Of a stretch of DNA of 64,000 nt, positions 24,003 through 32,800 are shown piece after piece. Position 1 is the first letter of the stretch; the number at the start of each line of letters is the position of its first letter. The translations under genes were made by a program, and so were the position numbers. The DNA is taken from NCBI GenBank assembly GCA_020024285.1, contig JAHHTZ010000003.1, positions 186,001 to 250,000 on the forward strand. The letters run 5' to 3'. The notes under the pieces were generated by a model. That model was not told the origin of the DNA. It saw only the letters and a program-made list of their open reading frames with translations, and made no database searches. The stretch comes from Oscillospiraceae bacterium (GTDB taxonomy: Bacteria; Bacillota; Clostridia; Oscillospirales; Ruminococcaceae).

Positions 24003-25463
24003 ATGAGAAAAACAGCCTTTTTTCTTTCCATCATTATAACTCTCACCTTTCTCTTTCCTGTCCGGCTCTCGGCGGATGGACCGGATACGCCGCAGCCGAA
24101 TCCCGATTCTTCCCAGACTGATTCCGCCCCCGCACAGACAAACCCCAATGCTCCATCGTCCAACTACTCCGTTCCGTTTCCGATCACGGAAACGGCAGCC
24201 TACTATATGGTAGAGATGAAAACCGATACGGTCATCTTTGCACAGAACGAACACAAATGGATGGTCCCCGCCTCCCTGACAAAGATCATGACGGCGATCC
24301 TGACGCTTGAAAACTGTCCCGACCTTTCTGTGAAGATCCCGTATAAGCTGGCGATCCAGGATGAGATCTACCAGCAAAATGTCGCGATCGGCGGCGGGAT
24401 CTCTGTGGCAGGGCTTCACGCCGGGGAGGAAGTCAGCATCGAGGATCTGCTGTACGCAACGCTTGTTGCCTCTGGAAACGAGGCAGCCTGCATCCTTGCA
24501 GACTATGTGGGCGGAGATTCCATGACCCACTTCTATGAAATGATGAACAACAAGGCAAAGGAGCTTGGCGCTGTTGACACCAACTTTGTCAATCCAAACG
24601 GGCTTTACGATGCCAATCACTATACTACAGCCTACGATATGTACCTGATTACCCGGTACGCAATGCAAAACGAAACATTTGCAAAAATCGTGAGCACTGC
24701 GCGGTATGAATCCGCCCCCACAAACAAAAATGAATCCGGCTATGTTTGGGCAAATACCAATAAAATGCTCAACCCGCAGTCGAACTACTATTCCCCGATC
24801 ATCAACGGAGTAAAGACAGGAACGCTCGACGAAGCCGGGCGCTGTCTGATCACAACCGCAAAGAAAAGCGGCTATGAATATATGCTCGTTATGATGGGGA
24901 CACCGCTTTATGATTCAGAAGGAAAGCTGCTCCCAAACCGCACCGATTTTGAACAAACCACGCAATTTTACAACTGGGCATTTGAAAATTACAAGGTAAA
25001 AACCGTCATTGAAAAGGGAAGCGTTGTTTATGACATCGATCTGCGCCTTGCCAAGGACGGAAAAAAGAAGGTCCAGCTGATGAGCGGTGCCACGTTTTCG
25101 ACGCTGATGCCGCAAAACTACAACATCGACAATGTGCGTACTGTGCCGGAGCTCAACTCCTCCCTGCTCAATCCGGACAAGAGCATCAATGCTCCGGTCG
25201 AAAAGGGGCAGCAGGTCGGGGAGCTTCGCCTGATCCTTGCAGGCAAGGAGATCGGACGCGTTGAGCTGCTCGCAGCAGAAACCATCCAGCGCAGCGAGGC
25301 GCTTTACATTCTGGACCGCATCCGCGGATTCTTTTCGTCCTTCTGGTTTAAGTTCTTCTTCCTCTTTGTGTTGATTTTCGGCGGGCTTTACATCCTTCTG
25401 GTGGTGCTGCGCAATCATAACAAGCGCAAATACCGCCATGTGCGCCGCAGACGCAGACTGTGA
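24003..25463 (+). CDS. serine-type D-Ala-D-Ala carboxypeptidase (DacF/PBP5-like)
   Basis: Trims the terminal D-alanine of peptidoglycan pentapeptides outside the membrane. It has 486 residues. The signal peptide (about 1-23) is followed by a Pro/Ser/Thr-rich spacer. The S11 peptidase motifs are Ser91-Leu-Thr-Lys94, Ser157-Gly-Asn and Lys271-Thr-Gly. A PBP5-like C-terminal beta domain follows. The C-terminus carries a clear membrane helix (FFLFVLIFGGLYILLVVL) and a run of arginines, so it is anchored by a transmembrane segment rather than an amphipathic helix. It could act in growth or in spore cortex formation. Confidence 0.9.
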   Translation: MRKTAFFLSIIITLTFLFPVRLSADGPDTPQPNPDSSQTDSAPAQTNPNAPSSNYSVPFPITETAAYYMVEMKTDTVIFAQNEHKWMVPASLTKIMTAILTLENCPDLSVKIPYKLAIQDEIYQQNVAIGGGISVAGLHAGEEVSIEDLLYATLVASGNEAACILADYVGGDSMTHFYEMMNNKAKELGAVDTNFVNPNGLYDANHYTTAYDMYLITRYAMQNETFAKIVSTARYESAPTNKNESGYVWANTNKMLNPQSNYYSPIINGVKTGTLDEAGRCLITTAKKSGYEYMLVMMGTPLYDSEGKLLPNRTDFEQTTQFYNWAFENYKVKTVIEKGSVVYDIDLRLAKDGKKKVQLMSGATFSTLMPQNYNIDNVRTVPELNSSLLNPDKSINAPVEKGQQVGELRLILAGKEIGRVELLAAETIQRSEALYILDRIRGFFSSFWFKFFFLFVLIFGGLYILLVVLRNHNKRKYRHVRRRRRL

Positions 25464-25497
25464 TTTCTGCTGAAGCTTGCCTTCTATCGCTTCACCT

Positions 25498-25541
25498 ACA
25501 GGGTCATTGCATCAAGGATTGCTGCAATGACCCTGTTTATT
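25498..25541 (+). terminator. terminator after the carboxypeptidase gene
   Basis: ACAGGGTCATTGC pairs with GCAATGACCCTGT around a 13-nt loop and is followed by a T-rich tract. Confidence 0.85.
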
Positions 25542-25583
25542 TTATACAATTTTCTATATTTTAGGCAATTGATGAAATAAAGA

Positions 25584-25612
25584 TTGCCCCTCTTAAAAAA
25601 AGGGTATACAAT
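25584..25612 (+). promoter_or_regulatory. promoter of the Asp/Glu racemase gene
   Basis: TTGCCC (25584-25589), 17-nt spacer, TACAAT (25607-25612), 34 nt before the ATG. Confidence 0.6.
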
Positions 25613-25646
25613 AGAAGAGAAGAATGCAACATCAGGAGGTATTCAA

Positions 25647-26345
25647 ATGAAAAAGACAATCGGTATTTTAGGCGGAATGGGTCCTCTGGCTACAGCAGAC
25701 CTCTACCACAAAATCGTAGTAATGACAAAAGCATCCTGTGACAACGACCACATCCGTGTTTATATTGACAGCAATGCACAGATCCCGGACCGCACCACTG
25801 CGATCCTCAAAGGCGGCAAGGACCCTGTAGAAGAAATGGAATCTGCACTGCGCCATCTGGAAGCATGCGGTGCTGACTGCATCATCATGCCATGCAACAC
25901 AGCGCACTACTTTCTCCCGCGCCTTCAGCCTTTGACCAAAATTCCTTTCATCAGCATCCTGAAGGAAACAGCAAAAAGCTGTGCTTCCCGTTTCCCTGGG
26001 AAAAAAGCCGGTATCCTCGGAACGACCGGTACGCTCAACACCGGCATCTATGAAAACGCACTCAAAGAAGAAGGTGTAGAATCTGTCCTTCCAAACGAAG
26101 CACAGAGAGAGATTCTGATGGACGCCATCTACCGCGTAAAAGCTGGTGAAGTCCTCACCGATGCTGCTCCCCTGCGCGCCCTTCTGGATGAAATGAAGGC
26201 AAACGGTGCAGACTACTTTATCCTTGGATGCACAGAGCTTCCAATCGTTGCAGAACAGCTTCATCTGCCGGATGATTTCATCGACCCAACCACCGAGCTG
26301 GCCCATGCTGCAATCACCTTCTGCGGTTATGAGGTAAACGAATAA
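25647..26345 (+). CDS. aspartate/glutamate racemase family protein
   Basis: A cofactor-independent racemase of 232 residues, started at the ATG behind AGGAGGTATTCAA. The N-terminus KTIGILGGMGPLAT is characteristic of aspartate racemases. The two catalytic cysteines are Cys83 (MPCNTAH) and Cys195 (LGCTELP). This motif set fits aspartate racemase better than MurI glutamate racemase, which opens with a different glycine-rich pattern. The product would be D-Asp, used in some peptidoglycan cross-bridges. Its position between two D,D-carboxypeptidase genes is suggestive, but there is no operon link. D-Glu activity cannot be excluded. Confidence 0.87.
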   Translation: MKKTIGILGGMGPLATADLYHKIVVMTKASCDNDHIRVYIDSNAQIPDRTTAILKGGKDPVEEMESALRHLEACGADCIIMPCNTAHYFLPRLQPLTKIPFISILKETAKSCASRFPGKKAGILGTTGTLNTGIYENALKEEGVESVLPNEAQREILMDAIYRVKAGEVLTDAAPLRALLDEMKANGADYFILGCTELPIVAEQLHLPDDFIDPTTELAHAAITFCGYEVNE

Positions 26346-26352
26346 ATACATT

Positions 26353-26391
26353 AAAAAAATCCATCTGTGAAACGACAGATGGATTTTTTTC
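26353..26391. terminator. bidirectional terminator between the racemase gene and rluB
   Basis: A7-TCCATCTGT and ACAGATGGA-T7 form a symmetric hairpin between two convergent genes. Confidence 0.88.
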
Positions 26392-26394
26392 TGT

Positions 26395-27330
26395 TTATCG
26401 GCGGTTTTCTCCGTTTCTGCCGCGAACCGGAGTTTTTCTTGAGCGGTTTTGCGTCGGTGCCTTGTATCCGCCCTCTGCTTTCGGACGTCTTGCAGGACCT
26501 CGGTCCGCACCCGGACGCTGGGAGGATGGCTTGCCGCTGCGGTCGGGGTTTCTGCTCCCCTGCGGCTGCTGTGCATCCTTTTTGCGGGGATTTGATTCCT
26601 CCATGGTCTTGACTGCGTTGCGGATCATGCCCACTTCATTCGGCTTGAGCTCGCGCCACTGACCCGGCTGCAGCATTCCGAGCTTCACCGGTCCGACGGA
26701 GGTGCGTTTGAGTCGAGCCACTTCCAGCCCCACTGCTTCGCACATTTTGCGGATCTGGCGGTTTCTGCCCTCGTGGATCGTCATTTGAAACACAACGCGC
26801 CCCGGCTCCTTCTCCAATACATGGATGACTGCTGGCGCTGTTTTGCGGTCGTCGATCATAACGCCCGAGGACAGCATGGTCAGCTGTTCATCCGAGATCG
26901 ATGGGCGCACGGTGACACGGTAGGTCTTCGATACATGATGGCTTGGGTGCATGATAAGGTTTGCAAAGTCGCCGTCGTTTGTCATCAGCAATAAGCCTTC
27001 GCTGTCCTTATCAAGACGCCCGATCGGATATACGCGCTCAGGAGCGTCCTCAACAAGCTCCTTCACGCAGCGGCGTCCCAGCTCGTCGCTCATCGTTGTA
27101 ACATAGCCGCGCGGCTTGTTGAGCATCAGGTAGATTTTTTTGGAACGCTGGTTGAGATACACCCGCTCGTGGTTGATGGTGATCAAATCGCGCATCGGGT
27201 TGATCTTCTGACCCAAAGTGGCAGCGTGTCCGTTGACCTGGATTTTTCCTTGTTTAATCAGTTCTTCTGCTTTCCGTCGGGAAACTATTCCGTTTTCAGA
27301 AAGGACTTTTTGAATTCTTGTTTCGCTCAT
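26395..27330 (-). CDS. rluB: rRNA pseudouridine synthase RluB (RsuA family)
   Basis: Converts a uridine in 23S rRNA domain V to pseudouridine. It has 311 residues. An N-terminal S4 RNA-binding domain (RIQKVLSENGIVSRRKAEELI, about 5-60) is followed by the catalytic domain with the RsuA/RluB signature GRLDKDSEGLLLMTNDG, which contains the catalytic Asp. NRQIRKM and a family C-terminal LKRTSVGPVKLG follow. The last ~75 residues are a disordered Arg/Lys/Pro/Gly-rich tail. RluB is preferred over RsuA because of this tail and the overall length; the exact target base is inferred. Confidence 0.9.
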   Translation of the reverse strand: MSETRIQKVLSENGIVSRRKAEELIKQGKIQVNGHAATLGQKINPMRDLITINHERVYLNQRSKKIYLMLNKPRGYVTTMSDELGRRCVKELVEDAPERVYPIGRLDKDSEGLLLMTNDGDFANLIMHPSHHVSKTYRVTVRPSISDEQLTMLSSGVMIDDRKTAPAVIHVLEKEPGRVVFQMTIHEGRNRQIRKMCEAVGLEVARLKRTSVGPVKLGMLQPGQWRELKPNEVGMIRNAVKTMEESNPRKKDAQQPQGSRNPDRSGKPSSQRPGADRGPARRPKAEGGYKAPTQNRSRKTPVRGRNGENRR

Positions 27331-27370
27331 AGTTCCTCCAATATATGGTCGTGTTTCTTATTCCTTATTC

Positions 27371-28543
27371 TTAAAATAATTGTATGATAAATTCCCTCAT
27401 CCTGTCAATAAGTCTGAGCCCTTTTCTATGTACTTCTGAGGAAAGAACACGCTCATTCGCAACGATCGGCTTAGAAAACCACGGCTTTCCATTGAGATAA
27501 TACTGCATTTCCCCCAATACCTGCCCTTTTTCGATGGGCGCAAGGAGCAAAGGCTGTGCCAATACCTCGCAGGTGAGCTTCTCCCCTTTTCGCACCGAAA
27601 CATTCGGGCTCCCCTGCACTGTAACCTCTACCTGCTCAAGTCTGCTGCCCCCTTCGCTCAGTCCAACGTTTCCAAGCGGCAGGGATTTTGGGAAAAACTT
27701 CTCAAAGGATTTTACCTTTAATTCCTCAAAATATTTCTCATAGAGCACTTCATGCACCCCCCAGTCATCCGCACAGTTGAGCGTCACGCAAATCAGGCGG
27801 GTGCCTCCTTTTTCCGCTGCGGACACAAGGCAGCGGTAGGCGTTGTCTGTAAATCCTGTTTTGACGCCGATGCAGTGTGGATAGCGTGTCAGGAGCTTGT
27901 TGTAATTTTTGAGCCACCGATTGTACGGCGGATTTCCAAAGCGCACCTGTGCATCGGACAGGCTGCAAATCTCGCAGAATGCTTCATTCTCCATCGCTTT
28001 GGCAGTCAGGACTGCCATATCATAGGCTGTGGAGTAATGCTCCGGAGCATCCAGCCCGGATGGTGTCACGAAGTGTGTATCACAAAGTCCCAGCTCCCCG
28101 GCACGTTGGTTCATCTCCTCGACGAATTCCTCAACAGAACCGGAAATCCGCACCGCCGCTGCATTGGCGGCATCGTTTCCGCTGGGGAGCATCATCCCGT
28201 AAACAAGGGAGCGCAGGGTCACCTGATCCCCCTCCAAAAGCCCCATGGAGGAGCCTTCCACCCTGATTGCCTTCGGGTCTACCGTAAAATAGTCATCGAG
28301 ATTTGGCTGTTCCAGTGCGATCATAGCACCCATGATCTTGGTGGTGCTTGCCATCGGCAGACGGTCGTGGATGTTGTGTCCGCCCAAGATTCTCCCGGTC
28401 TGCGCATCCAAAACGATACACGCCTTTGCATCCGTTTCAAAATGGTCATATTCTTCCTTTTCCGATGCAGAAAAAACAGGAAGGGCGATGCACTGACCCA
28501 AAACAACAGCAGCAAGCCCCAAAATAAGTTGACGACATTTCAT
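27371..28543 (-). CDS. D-Ala-D-Ala carboxypeptidase (sporulation-type DacB/DacF-like)
   Basis: A 390-residue secreted S11 peptidase. The signal peptide spans about residues 1-26. The catalytic motifs are Ser66-Thr-Thr-Lys69, Ser121-Gly-Asn and Lys228-Thr-Gly. A C-terminal beta domain (about 285-370) precedes a short amphipathic end (LIDRMREFIIQLF) suited to membrane attachment. The strong ribosome binding site is GGAGGAGAGAAGG. In spore formers such enzymes shape the spore cortex; which paralogue does so here cannot be told. It differs from the other carboxypeptidase at 24.0 kb, which has a true transmembrane C-terminus. Confidence 0.9.
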   Translation of the reverse strand: MKCRQLILGLAAVVLGQCIALPVFSASEKEEYDHFETDAKACIVLDAQTGRILGGHNIHDRLPMASTTKIMGAMIALEQPNLDDYFTVDPKAIRVEGSSMGLLEGDQVTLRSLVYGMMLPSGNDAANAAAVRISGSVEEFVEEMNQRAGELGLCDTHFVTPSGLDAPEHYSTAYDMAVLTAKAMENEAFCEICSLSDAQVRFGNPPYNRWLKNYNKLLTRYPHCIGVKTGFTDNAYRCLVSAAEKGGTRLICVTLNCADDWGVHEVLYEKYFEELKVKSFEKFFPKSLPLGNVGLSEGGSRLEQVEVTVQGSPNVSVRKGEKLTCEVLAQPLLLAPIEKGQVLGEMQYYLNGKPWFSKPIVANERVLSSEVHRKGLRLIDRMREFIIQLF

Positions 28544-28634
28544 CCTTCTCTCCTCCTACTCTGCTATACTGTATGCCCTAAGGAGATACAATATGTAAGC
28601 ATGAGGTATCGGGATGATCCTGTTTGAGATAGGA

Positions 28635-28674
28635 AAAACGCAGGACCGATTTTCAGTCGGTCCTGCGTTTTTCC
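28635..28674. terminator. hairpin terminator in the gap between carboxypeptidase and DUF4240 genes
   Basis: AAAAACGCAGGACCGA pairs with TCGGTCCTGCGTTTTT around TTTTCAG. It is usable on either strand. On the minus strand it ends the DUF4240 unit. Confidence 0.8.
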
Positions 28675-28737
28675 ACAGCTATTCCACTTATGCACAGTGC
28701 ATCCTGTTTGAGCGCGGAGATGCTCGATTGGGCAGGA

Positions 28738-29187
28738 TCACTTCCATTTTTCAAGGTTGCTGCCGGTTTCATAGCTCAACGCAGCGATATGAGGGTAGTC
28801 CTCCGGCTCCTTGTGGTGCTTGAGCGCCCATGCCTGCTGCGGGACATAGAGCAAGGACTCAAACTCCATGCTCCACACGTCCTTTGCATTGCCGCTTTTC
28901 ACTTTTTCATAATACCGGGGACCATTGATAAGGGCAGCACACCTGGAATATAAAAACGTGTCATCGCACATCATGGGGTCTTCCTGCTCGCACTGATCTG
29001 CAAGCTCCCTTGTGTCAAGATGATACAGCAGCTCTGACATTTCTTCATCAAATTGAAAGATAACATCGTCGCTTTGTTTCGATAGATCGTTTATGACAGG
29101 CTTTAACACCTCGTCATCGTCGCCTTTGTGGTCCCAATCGCATCGTTTGATGGTATCCCAAAAAAGCCGGAAGTTGTCACACATCAT
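28738..29187 (-). CDS. DUF4240 domain protein
   Basis: A 149-residue soluble acidic protein that fits the DUF4240 pattern. The N-terminal FRLFWDTIKRCDW helix is followed by LSKQSDDVIFQFDEEMSELL, then the Cys/Asp-rich MMCDDTFLYSRCAALINGP segment, and a C-terminal part with ALSYETGSN. This family has no established biochemical function. It lies 58 nt downstream of the DUF2953-GerW gene and may be co-transcribed with that operon. There is no signal peptide and no membrane segment. Confidence 0.65.
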   Translation of the reverse strand: MMCDNFRLFWDTIKRCDWDHKGDDDEVLKPVINDLSKQSDDVIFQFDEEMSELLYHLDTRELADQCEQEDPMMCDDTFLYSRCAALINGPRYYEKVKSGNAKDVWSMEFESLLYVPQQAWALKHHKEPEDYPHIAALSYETGSNLEKWK

Positions 29188-29245
29188 TCTGTAAATTCCC
29201 CTCAGAACAGGTTGTCTGTAACGGATCGCTCCCCCAAGGAAGGCG

Positions 29246-30292
29246 CTATTCCTCGGTGAGGGTGGAATCCATCATCACTTCGGTCGGTTTATCCTGTGGG
29301 ATGTCCTTATCTTTTTTCATGATACCGCTGATTTTATCGAACATTTCAGGAACCATATTGACAATATGATCCCCCATCGTATTGCCGCTGTTGACGTGCA
29401 GCAGCTTGACATCACCATGGCTGATGACAAGGAATGCAAGGGGCTGAATGGTCACACCGCCGCCGCTTCCGCCGCCAAAAACGTCCTTTTGCGTATTGGT
29501 TGGAAGATCGGAACCTCCGGAACCAAATCCAAACGAAACCTTCGATACCGGGATGATGGTGGTGCCGTCGGGTGTGGTGATCGGCTCTCCGACGATCGAA
29601 TCAGTATCCACTAAATTTTTCAAATTCTTCATTGTATTATCTGTCAGCCCTGAAATATGTTCGCTCATAGTATCATTCCTTCCGTTTTTCTCGTTTTTAT
29701 TTTTCTTTTTGCTCTGTGCGATAAAATTTAAGACAAACCATATCCCGACAATCAGAAGGACAAGGGGCGCTGCCTTTACCTGTCCTCCTGCACAAAAGCG
29801 TTGTTTTTCATCCTTGTAGTCTGCCTCGATTTCGATCTTGGATATTTTAAGATCCAGATAGTTTCTCAGAAATGTAAAAGCTCCATAGACATACGCATTC
29901 ATCCTGCCGTATTCCACCGCCGTTTGGTGGGCATCCTCTTTTGCCACAACGATTTGAAGGTGGACCTTGCGAAAGTGCAGCTTTTTGATCAAAAAGCAAA
30001 GGGGCTTTCCTGCACTGCTCAAAATATCCTGCACCATTGCCAGGGTTTCAGAAATTTCTCTGCGTGAGCTTTCTTCTTTCTTCTTTTGGGGAGCCTTTTT
30101 TTCCTTCTTTTCTTCGGTGGGCTCTTCCTTCGTTTCTTCCTTTTTCTGCATCGGATACAGAAGATACTTAAAAAACAGGTATTGTACCCTTACGGTCAGG
30201 GTGGCCTCATAGGAGGCTTCCAATGTGATTGGGATGCAAAGGAGAAACAGGATGATACATAGGATACTGAGCACGATTATTGCTGCGATCAC
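29246..30292 (-). CDS. DUF2953-GerW (YtfJ) fusion protein, sporulation-associated
   Basis: A 348-residue open frame joining two genes that are usually separate. Residues 1-200 form a DUF2953 protein, with an N-terminal membrane helix, a Lys/Glu-rich spacer (50-78), and a second hydrophobic helix near 174-192. Residues 209-348 are a complete GerW/YtfJ domain: MSEHISGLTDNTMKNLKNLV, EPITTPDGTTIIPVSKVSFGFG and a Gly-rich stretch. GerW proteins are linked to spore germination capacity. An internal ATG at 29668 lies behind AAGGA with 8-nt spacing, so a free GerW protein may also be made. There is no stop codon between the halves. It is the last gene of the M50-scpA-scpB operon. Confidence 0.8.
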   Translation of the reverse strand: MIAAIIVLSILCIILFLLCIPITLEASYEATLTVRVQYLFFKYLLYPMQKKEETKEEPTEEKKEKKAPQKKKEESSRREISETLAMVQDILSSAGKPLCFLIKKLHFRKVHLQIVVAKEDAHQTAVEYGRMNAYVYGAFTFLRNYLDLKISKIEIEADYKDEKQRFCAGGQVKAAPLVLLIVGIWFVLNFIAQSKKKNKNEKNGRNDTMSEHISGLTDNTMKNLKNLVDTDSIVGEPITTPDGTTIIPVSKVSFGFGSGGSDLPTNTQKDVFGGGSGGGVTIQPLAFLVISHGDVKLLHVNSGNTMGDHIVNMVPEMFDKISGIMKKDKDIPQDKPTEVMMDSTLTEE

Positions 30293-30310
30293 TGCTTCTG
30301 CCTCCTTTTG

Positions 30311-30826
30311 TTATGGCTCCTCCCGCTGCGGAATCTTGGGCAGAGCTTTGATATCCTTCATGCCGAAGCACCGCAGAAAAGCCGGTGTTGTTTCGTAGGC
30401 GATGGGGCGTCCTGGGATCTCCAATCGTCCCGCTTCTGCAACCAGACCTTTGTTGACAAGGGACGTTACAACAGAGCTGCTGTCCATGCCACGCACCTGT
30501 TCAATGAAGGCGCGGGTCACCGGCTGGTTGTATGCGATGATTGCCAAAACCTCCATCGCCGCCTGCGACAGAGCGGCATTTCGTTTTACATCAAGCGCCT
30601 GCCGGATCACCTCTTCGTATTGCGCACGGGTGACCATCTGATAGGAATCTCCCAATGTGATGATTTGAAACGGGAGGTTCTGATAGTCCTCGTTGATGGA
30701 TTCCACGATATTCTCTACAATAGAGGTATTGACAGAAAACAGCTCCGCCAATCGCTGTGCTTCAAAAGGATCTCCCGAAGCGAATAAAACTGCCTGTATC
30801 CCGCCCTTTATTTCCTTGATTCCCAT
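30311..30826 (-). CDS. scpB: segregation and condensation protein B (ScpB)
   Basis: A winged-helix subunit that, with ScpA and Smc, forms the bacterial condensin needed for chromosome organisation. It has 171 residues. Characteristic segments are IQAVLFASGDPFEAQRLAEL near the N-terminus and AAMEVLAIIAYNQPVTRAFIEQVRG near the middle, then PGRPIAYETT. The gene starts 9 nt after scpA behind GGAG, so it is expressed as a pair with its partner. Confidence 0.94.
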   Translation of the reverse strand: MGIKEIKGGIQAVLFASGDPFEAQRLAELFSVNTSIVENIVESINEDYQNLPFQIITLGDSYQMVTRAQYEEVIRQALDVKRNAALSQAAMEVLAIIAYNQPVTRAFIEQVRGMDSSSVVTSLVNKGLVAEAGRLEIPGRPIAYETTPAFLRCFGMKDIKALPKIPQREEP

Positions 30827-30835
30827 ACGTTCTCC

Positions 30836-31537
30836 TTATTGTTCGTGGTTCATCTCAATGGTGGTTCCGTCCTCGCTGAGAAGGACCCTCTTGTTTTTCA
30901 TCAGCTCCAAAACTGCAAGGAAGGTTGCCACAATGTCAGAGCGGTCCTCACTTTCCTCAAACAGGGAGAGGAAGGGCGCTCGCTCCTCCCGATAAAGACG
31001 CTGAAGGATTCGGGTAATGCAGCTTGACACGGGAACTACCCTGCGCGCCATCAGCGGCTCAAAGATGCGCTGGCTTGGCGGGAGATTGCCCGGCTTTCCA
31101 ACGGCAGCAAGATATGCCTTGAGCAGCTCCTTTTTCTGGTGCTTTCTGAAATATCCCTCTTCCTTTGGCAGAACGCGCGGAGCTCTTGCAAAAACAGAGT
31201 CCCCCTGATAGCTTGCCTTGAGCAGCTCTGCCACCTGACGGCACAGTGTATATTCGATCAGCTGACCGGTCAGCTCGCTTTTGAGCTTTTCTTCGAGCTC
31301 CTCATGCTTTGGCAGGAGGGAAACGGATTTGATGTACACAAGGCGGGATGCCATCTCCAAAAATTCGCTGGCAATCTCCATATCCGCTTCCTGCCACCCG
31401 CGGATATACTCCATATACTGCTCCAGAAGCTTTGCGATCTCAATATCATAAATGTTTAATTTATGGTGGGAGATCAGCTGCAAGATCAAGTCGAGCGGAC
31501 CTTCGATCTGCGCTACCTTAAACGACAGCTGTTCCAT
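30836..31537 (-). CDS. scpA: segregation and condensation protein A (ScpA)
   Basis: The kleisin subunit bridging Smc heads. It has 233 residues. The N-terminal pattern FEGPLDLLL is recognisable here as IEGPLDLILQLISHHKLNIYDI, and the C-terminal winged helix (VATFLAVLELMKNKRVLL) is present. The ribosome binding site in front of the ATG is poor. The upstream M50 gene ends 6 nt before, so reinitiation is likely. The scpA-scpB order next to an M50 protease is common in Firmicutes. Confidence 0.93.
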   Translation of the reverse strand: MEQLSFKVAQIEGPLDLILQLISHHKLNIYDIEIAKLLEQYMEYIRGWQEADMEIASEFLEMASRLVYIKSVSLLPKHEELEEKLKSELTGQLIEYTLCRQVAELLKASYQGDSVFARAPRVLPKEEGYFRKHQKKELLKAYLAAVGKPGNLPPSQRIFEPLMARRVVPVSSCITRILQRLYREERAPFLSLFEESEDRSDIVATFLAVLELMKNKRVLLSEDGTTIEMNHEQ

Positions 31538-31543
31538 GACGGG

Positions 31544-32194
31544 TTAAAAAATCGCGGGCAGCAGTCCGCCCATCGAGGTCAAAAAGTCAAATCCCTTCAA
31601 AACGATCTGCTGCAAAAAGTACAGCGGATAGTCAAGCAGGTCTGTAACGAGGATGACCCCCATAAATACGACCTGAATCATCATTGCATGCTCTTCCAGC
31701 CACTCCACTGCATTGCCGGGGAGGAAATAGTTGAGCACCTTCGAGCCATCAAGCGGATAGATCGGCAAGAGGTTGAATACTGCCAAAATCACGTTGATTT
31801 GACAGATCATCAAAAGCGCACGGGAAGCGCGGACGGCATCAAACTGAAACAGGGACACCTTAAAAAGGATAAAGAAAAGAAGCCCCAAAATCAAATTGGA
31901 AAGAGGACCTGCAATCGCCGTGATTGCCATCCCTCCCCGCATCGAAACGTTGTGCTTACGGAAATTCAAGGGATTGATCGGAACAGGCTTTGCCCAGCCG
32001 AATCCGGCGAACAAAATCATGATGCTGCCCATCAAATCGAGGTGATTGAATGGGTTTAGAGTCAGTCGTCCCTCATATTCTGCTGTGCGATCTCCCAGCC
32101 AGTATGCAGTCAGTGCGTGTGCACATTCGTGGATCGGCATCGCGGTCAGCAAAACAAATGCCCGAATGACCAGATTTTCTAAAGATATTGGCAT
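31544..32194 (-). CDS. site-2 protease family (M50) membrane metalloprotease
   Basis: A 216-residue polytopic intramembrane protease. The zinc motif HECAH (HExxH) lies near residues 23-27 in the first helix, and the second conserved motif NLLPIYPLDGSKVL lies near residues 140-153. Four to six hydrophobic segments are visible. It is a short M50 of the type found upstream of scpA in many Firmicutes; the substrate is unknown. It is the first gene of the scpA-scpB-DUF2953/GerW operon. Confidence 0.9.
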   Translation of the reverse strand: MPISLENLVIRAFVLLTAMPIHECAHALTAYWLGDRTAEYEGRLTLNPFNHLDLMGSIMILFAGFGWAKPVPINPLNFRKHNVSMRGGMAITAIAGPLSNLILGLLFFILFKVSLFQFDAVRASRALLMICQINVILAVFNLLPIYPLDGSKVLNYFLPGNAVEWLEEHAMMIQVVFMGVILVTDLLDYPLYFLQQIVLKGFDFLTSMGGLLPAIF

Positions 32195-32386
32195 TGATTA
32201 TCAACTCCTCGTAGACAATTATACCTTTCAACCTATAAAAAAACAAGGGCAGTATCACGCCCATTTTTGGTTATTTTCTTATTTTTCGACTTTTATTAAA
32301 GAATATTTCAAAAAGGTCTTGCTTTTGTTATTAAAATGTGATAGCATACTAATGTTGACTACCTGTAAATAAAGGAGGTGCAGACC

Positions 32387-32575
32387 ATGGCTAAATGCGA
32401 TATCTGCGGAAAAGGTGTTACTTTTGGAATTAAGGTTTCTCACTCTCATAGACGTTCTAACAGAACTTGGAAACCAAATGTAAAACGTGTTAAGGCAATT
32501 GTTGATGGTAAACCTTGCCACATCTATGCCTGCACCCGTTGCTTGCGTTCCAATAAAGTTACCCGCGCAATCTAA
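32387..32575 (+). CDS. rpmB: 50S ribosomal protein L28 (zinc-binding form)
   Basis: A 62-residue ribosomal protein starting MAKCDICGKGVTFG. The ATG follows AAAGGAGGTGCAGACC; an in-frame upstream codon 9 nt earlier is less likely. Two CxxC pairs (CDIC near residues 4-7 and CTRC near 51-54) are intact, so this is the zinc-containing C+ form rather than the zinc-free C- form made under zinc limitation. The core SHSHRRSNRTWKPNVK is typical. Confidence 0.95.
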   Translation: MAKCDICGKGVTFGIKVSHSHRRSNRTWKPNVKRVKAIVDGKPCHIYACTRCLRSNKVTRAI

Positions 32576-32585
32576 TTCGTGTGCC

Positions 32586-32615
32586 AAAAAGCTCCTGGGA
32601 ATCAGGAGCTTTTTT
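32586..32615 (+). terminator. terminator after rpmB
   Basis: AAAAAGCTCCTG and CAGGAGCT pair around GGAAT and are followed by T6. Confidence 0.88.
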
Positions 32616-32682
32616 CATATCGTATCATTCGCTCTGTGCTAAGTTTTGGTACAGAGCATTTTTTTATCCCGACAAACTTTTA

Positions 32683-32728
32683 AAAAGCACAGGGGACTCT
32701 TTTGTAAAGGAGTCCCCTGTGCTTTTTT
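32683..32728. terminator. terminator between rpmB and the GLUG protein gene
   Basis: AAAAGCACAGGGGACTC and GAGTCCCCTGTGCTTTT form a long hairpin with A- and T-runs on both sides. On the minus strand it ends the MMPL/GLUG operon. Confidence 0.85.
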
Positions 32729-32800
32729 ATGACATCCGCCTGTTAGATTTTGCAGACGTTTTTATTAGACCATCCCTGCAATAGACTTCACAAAATCCTG

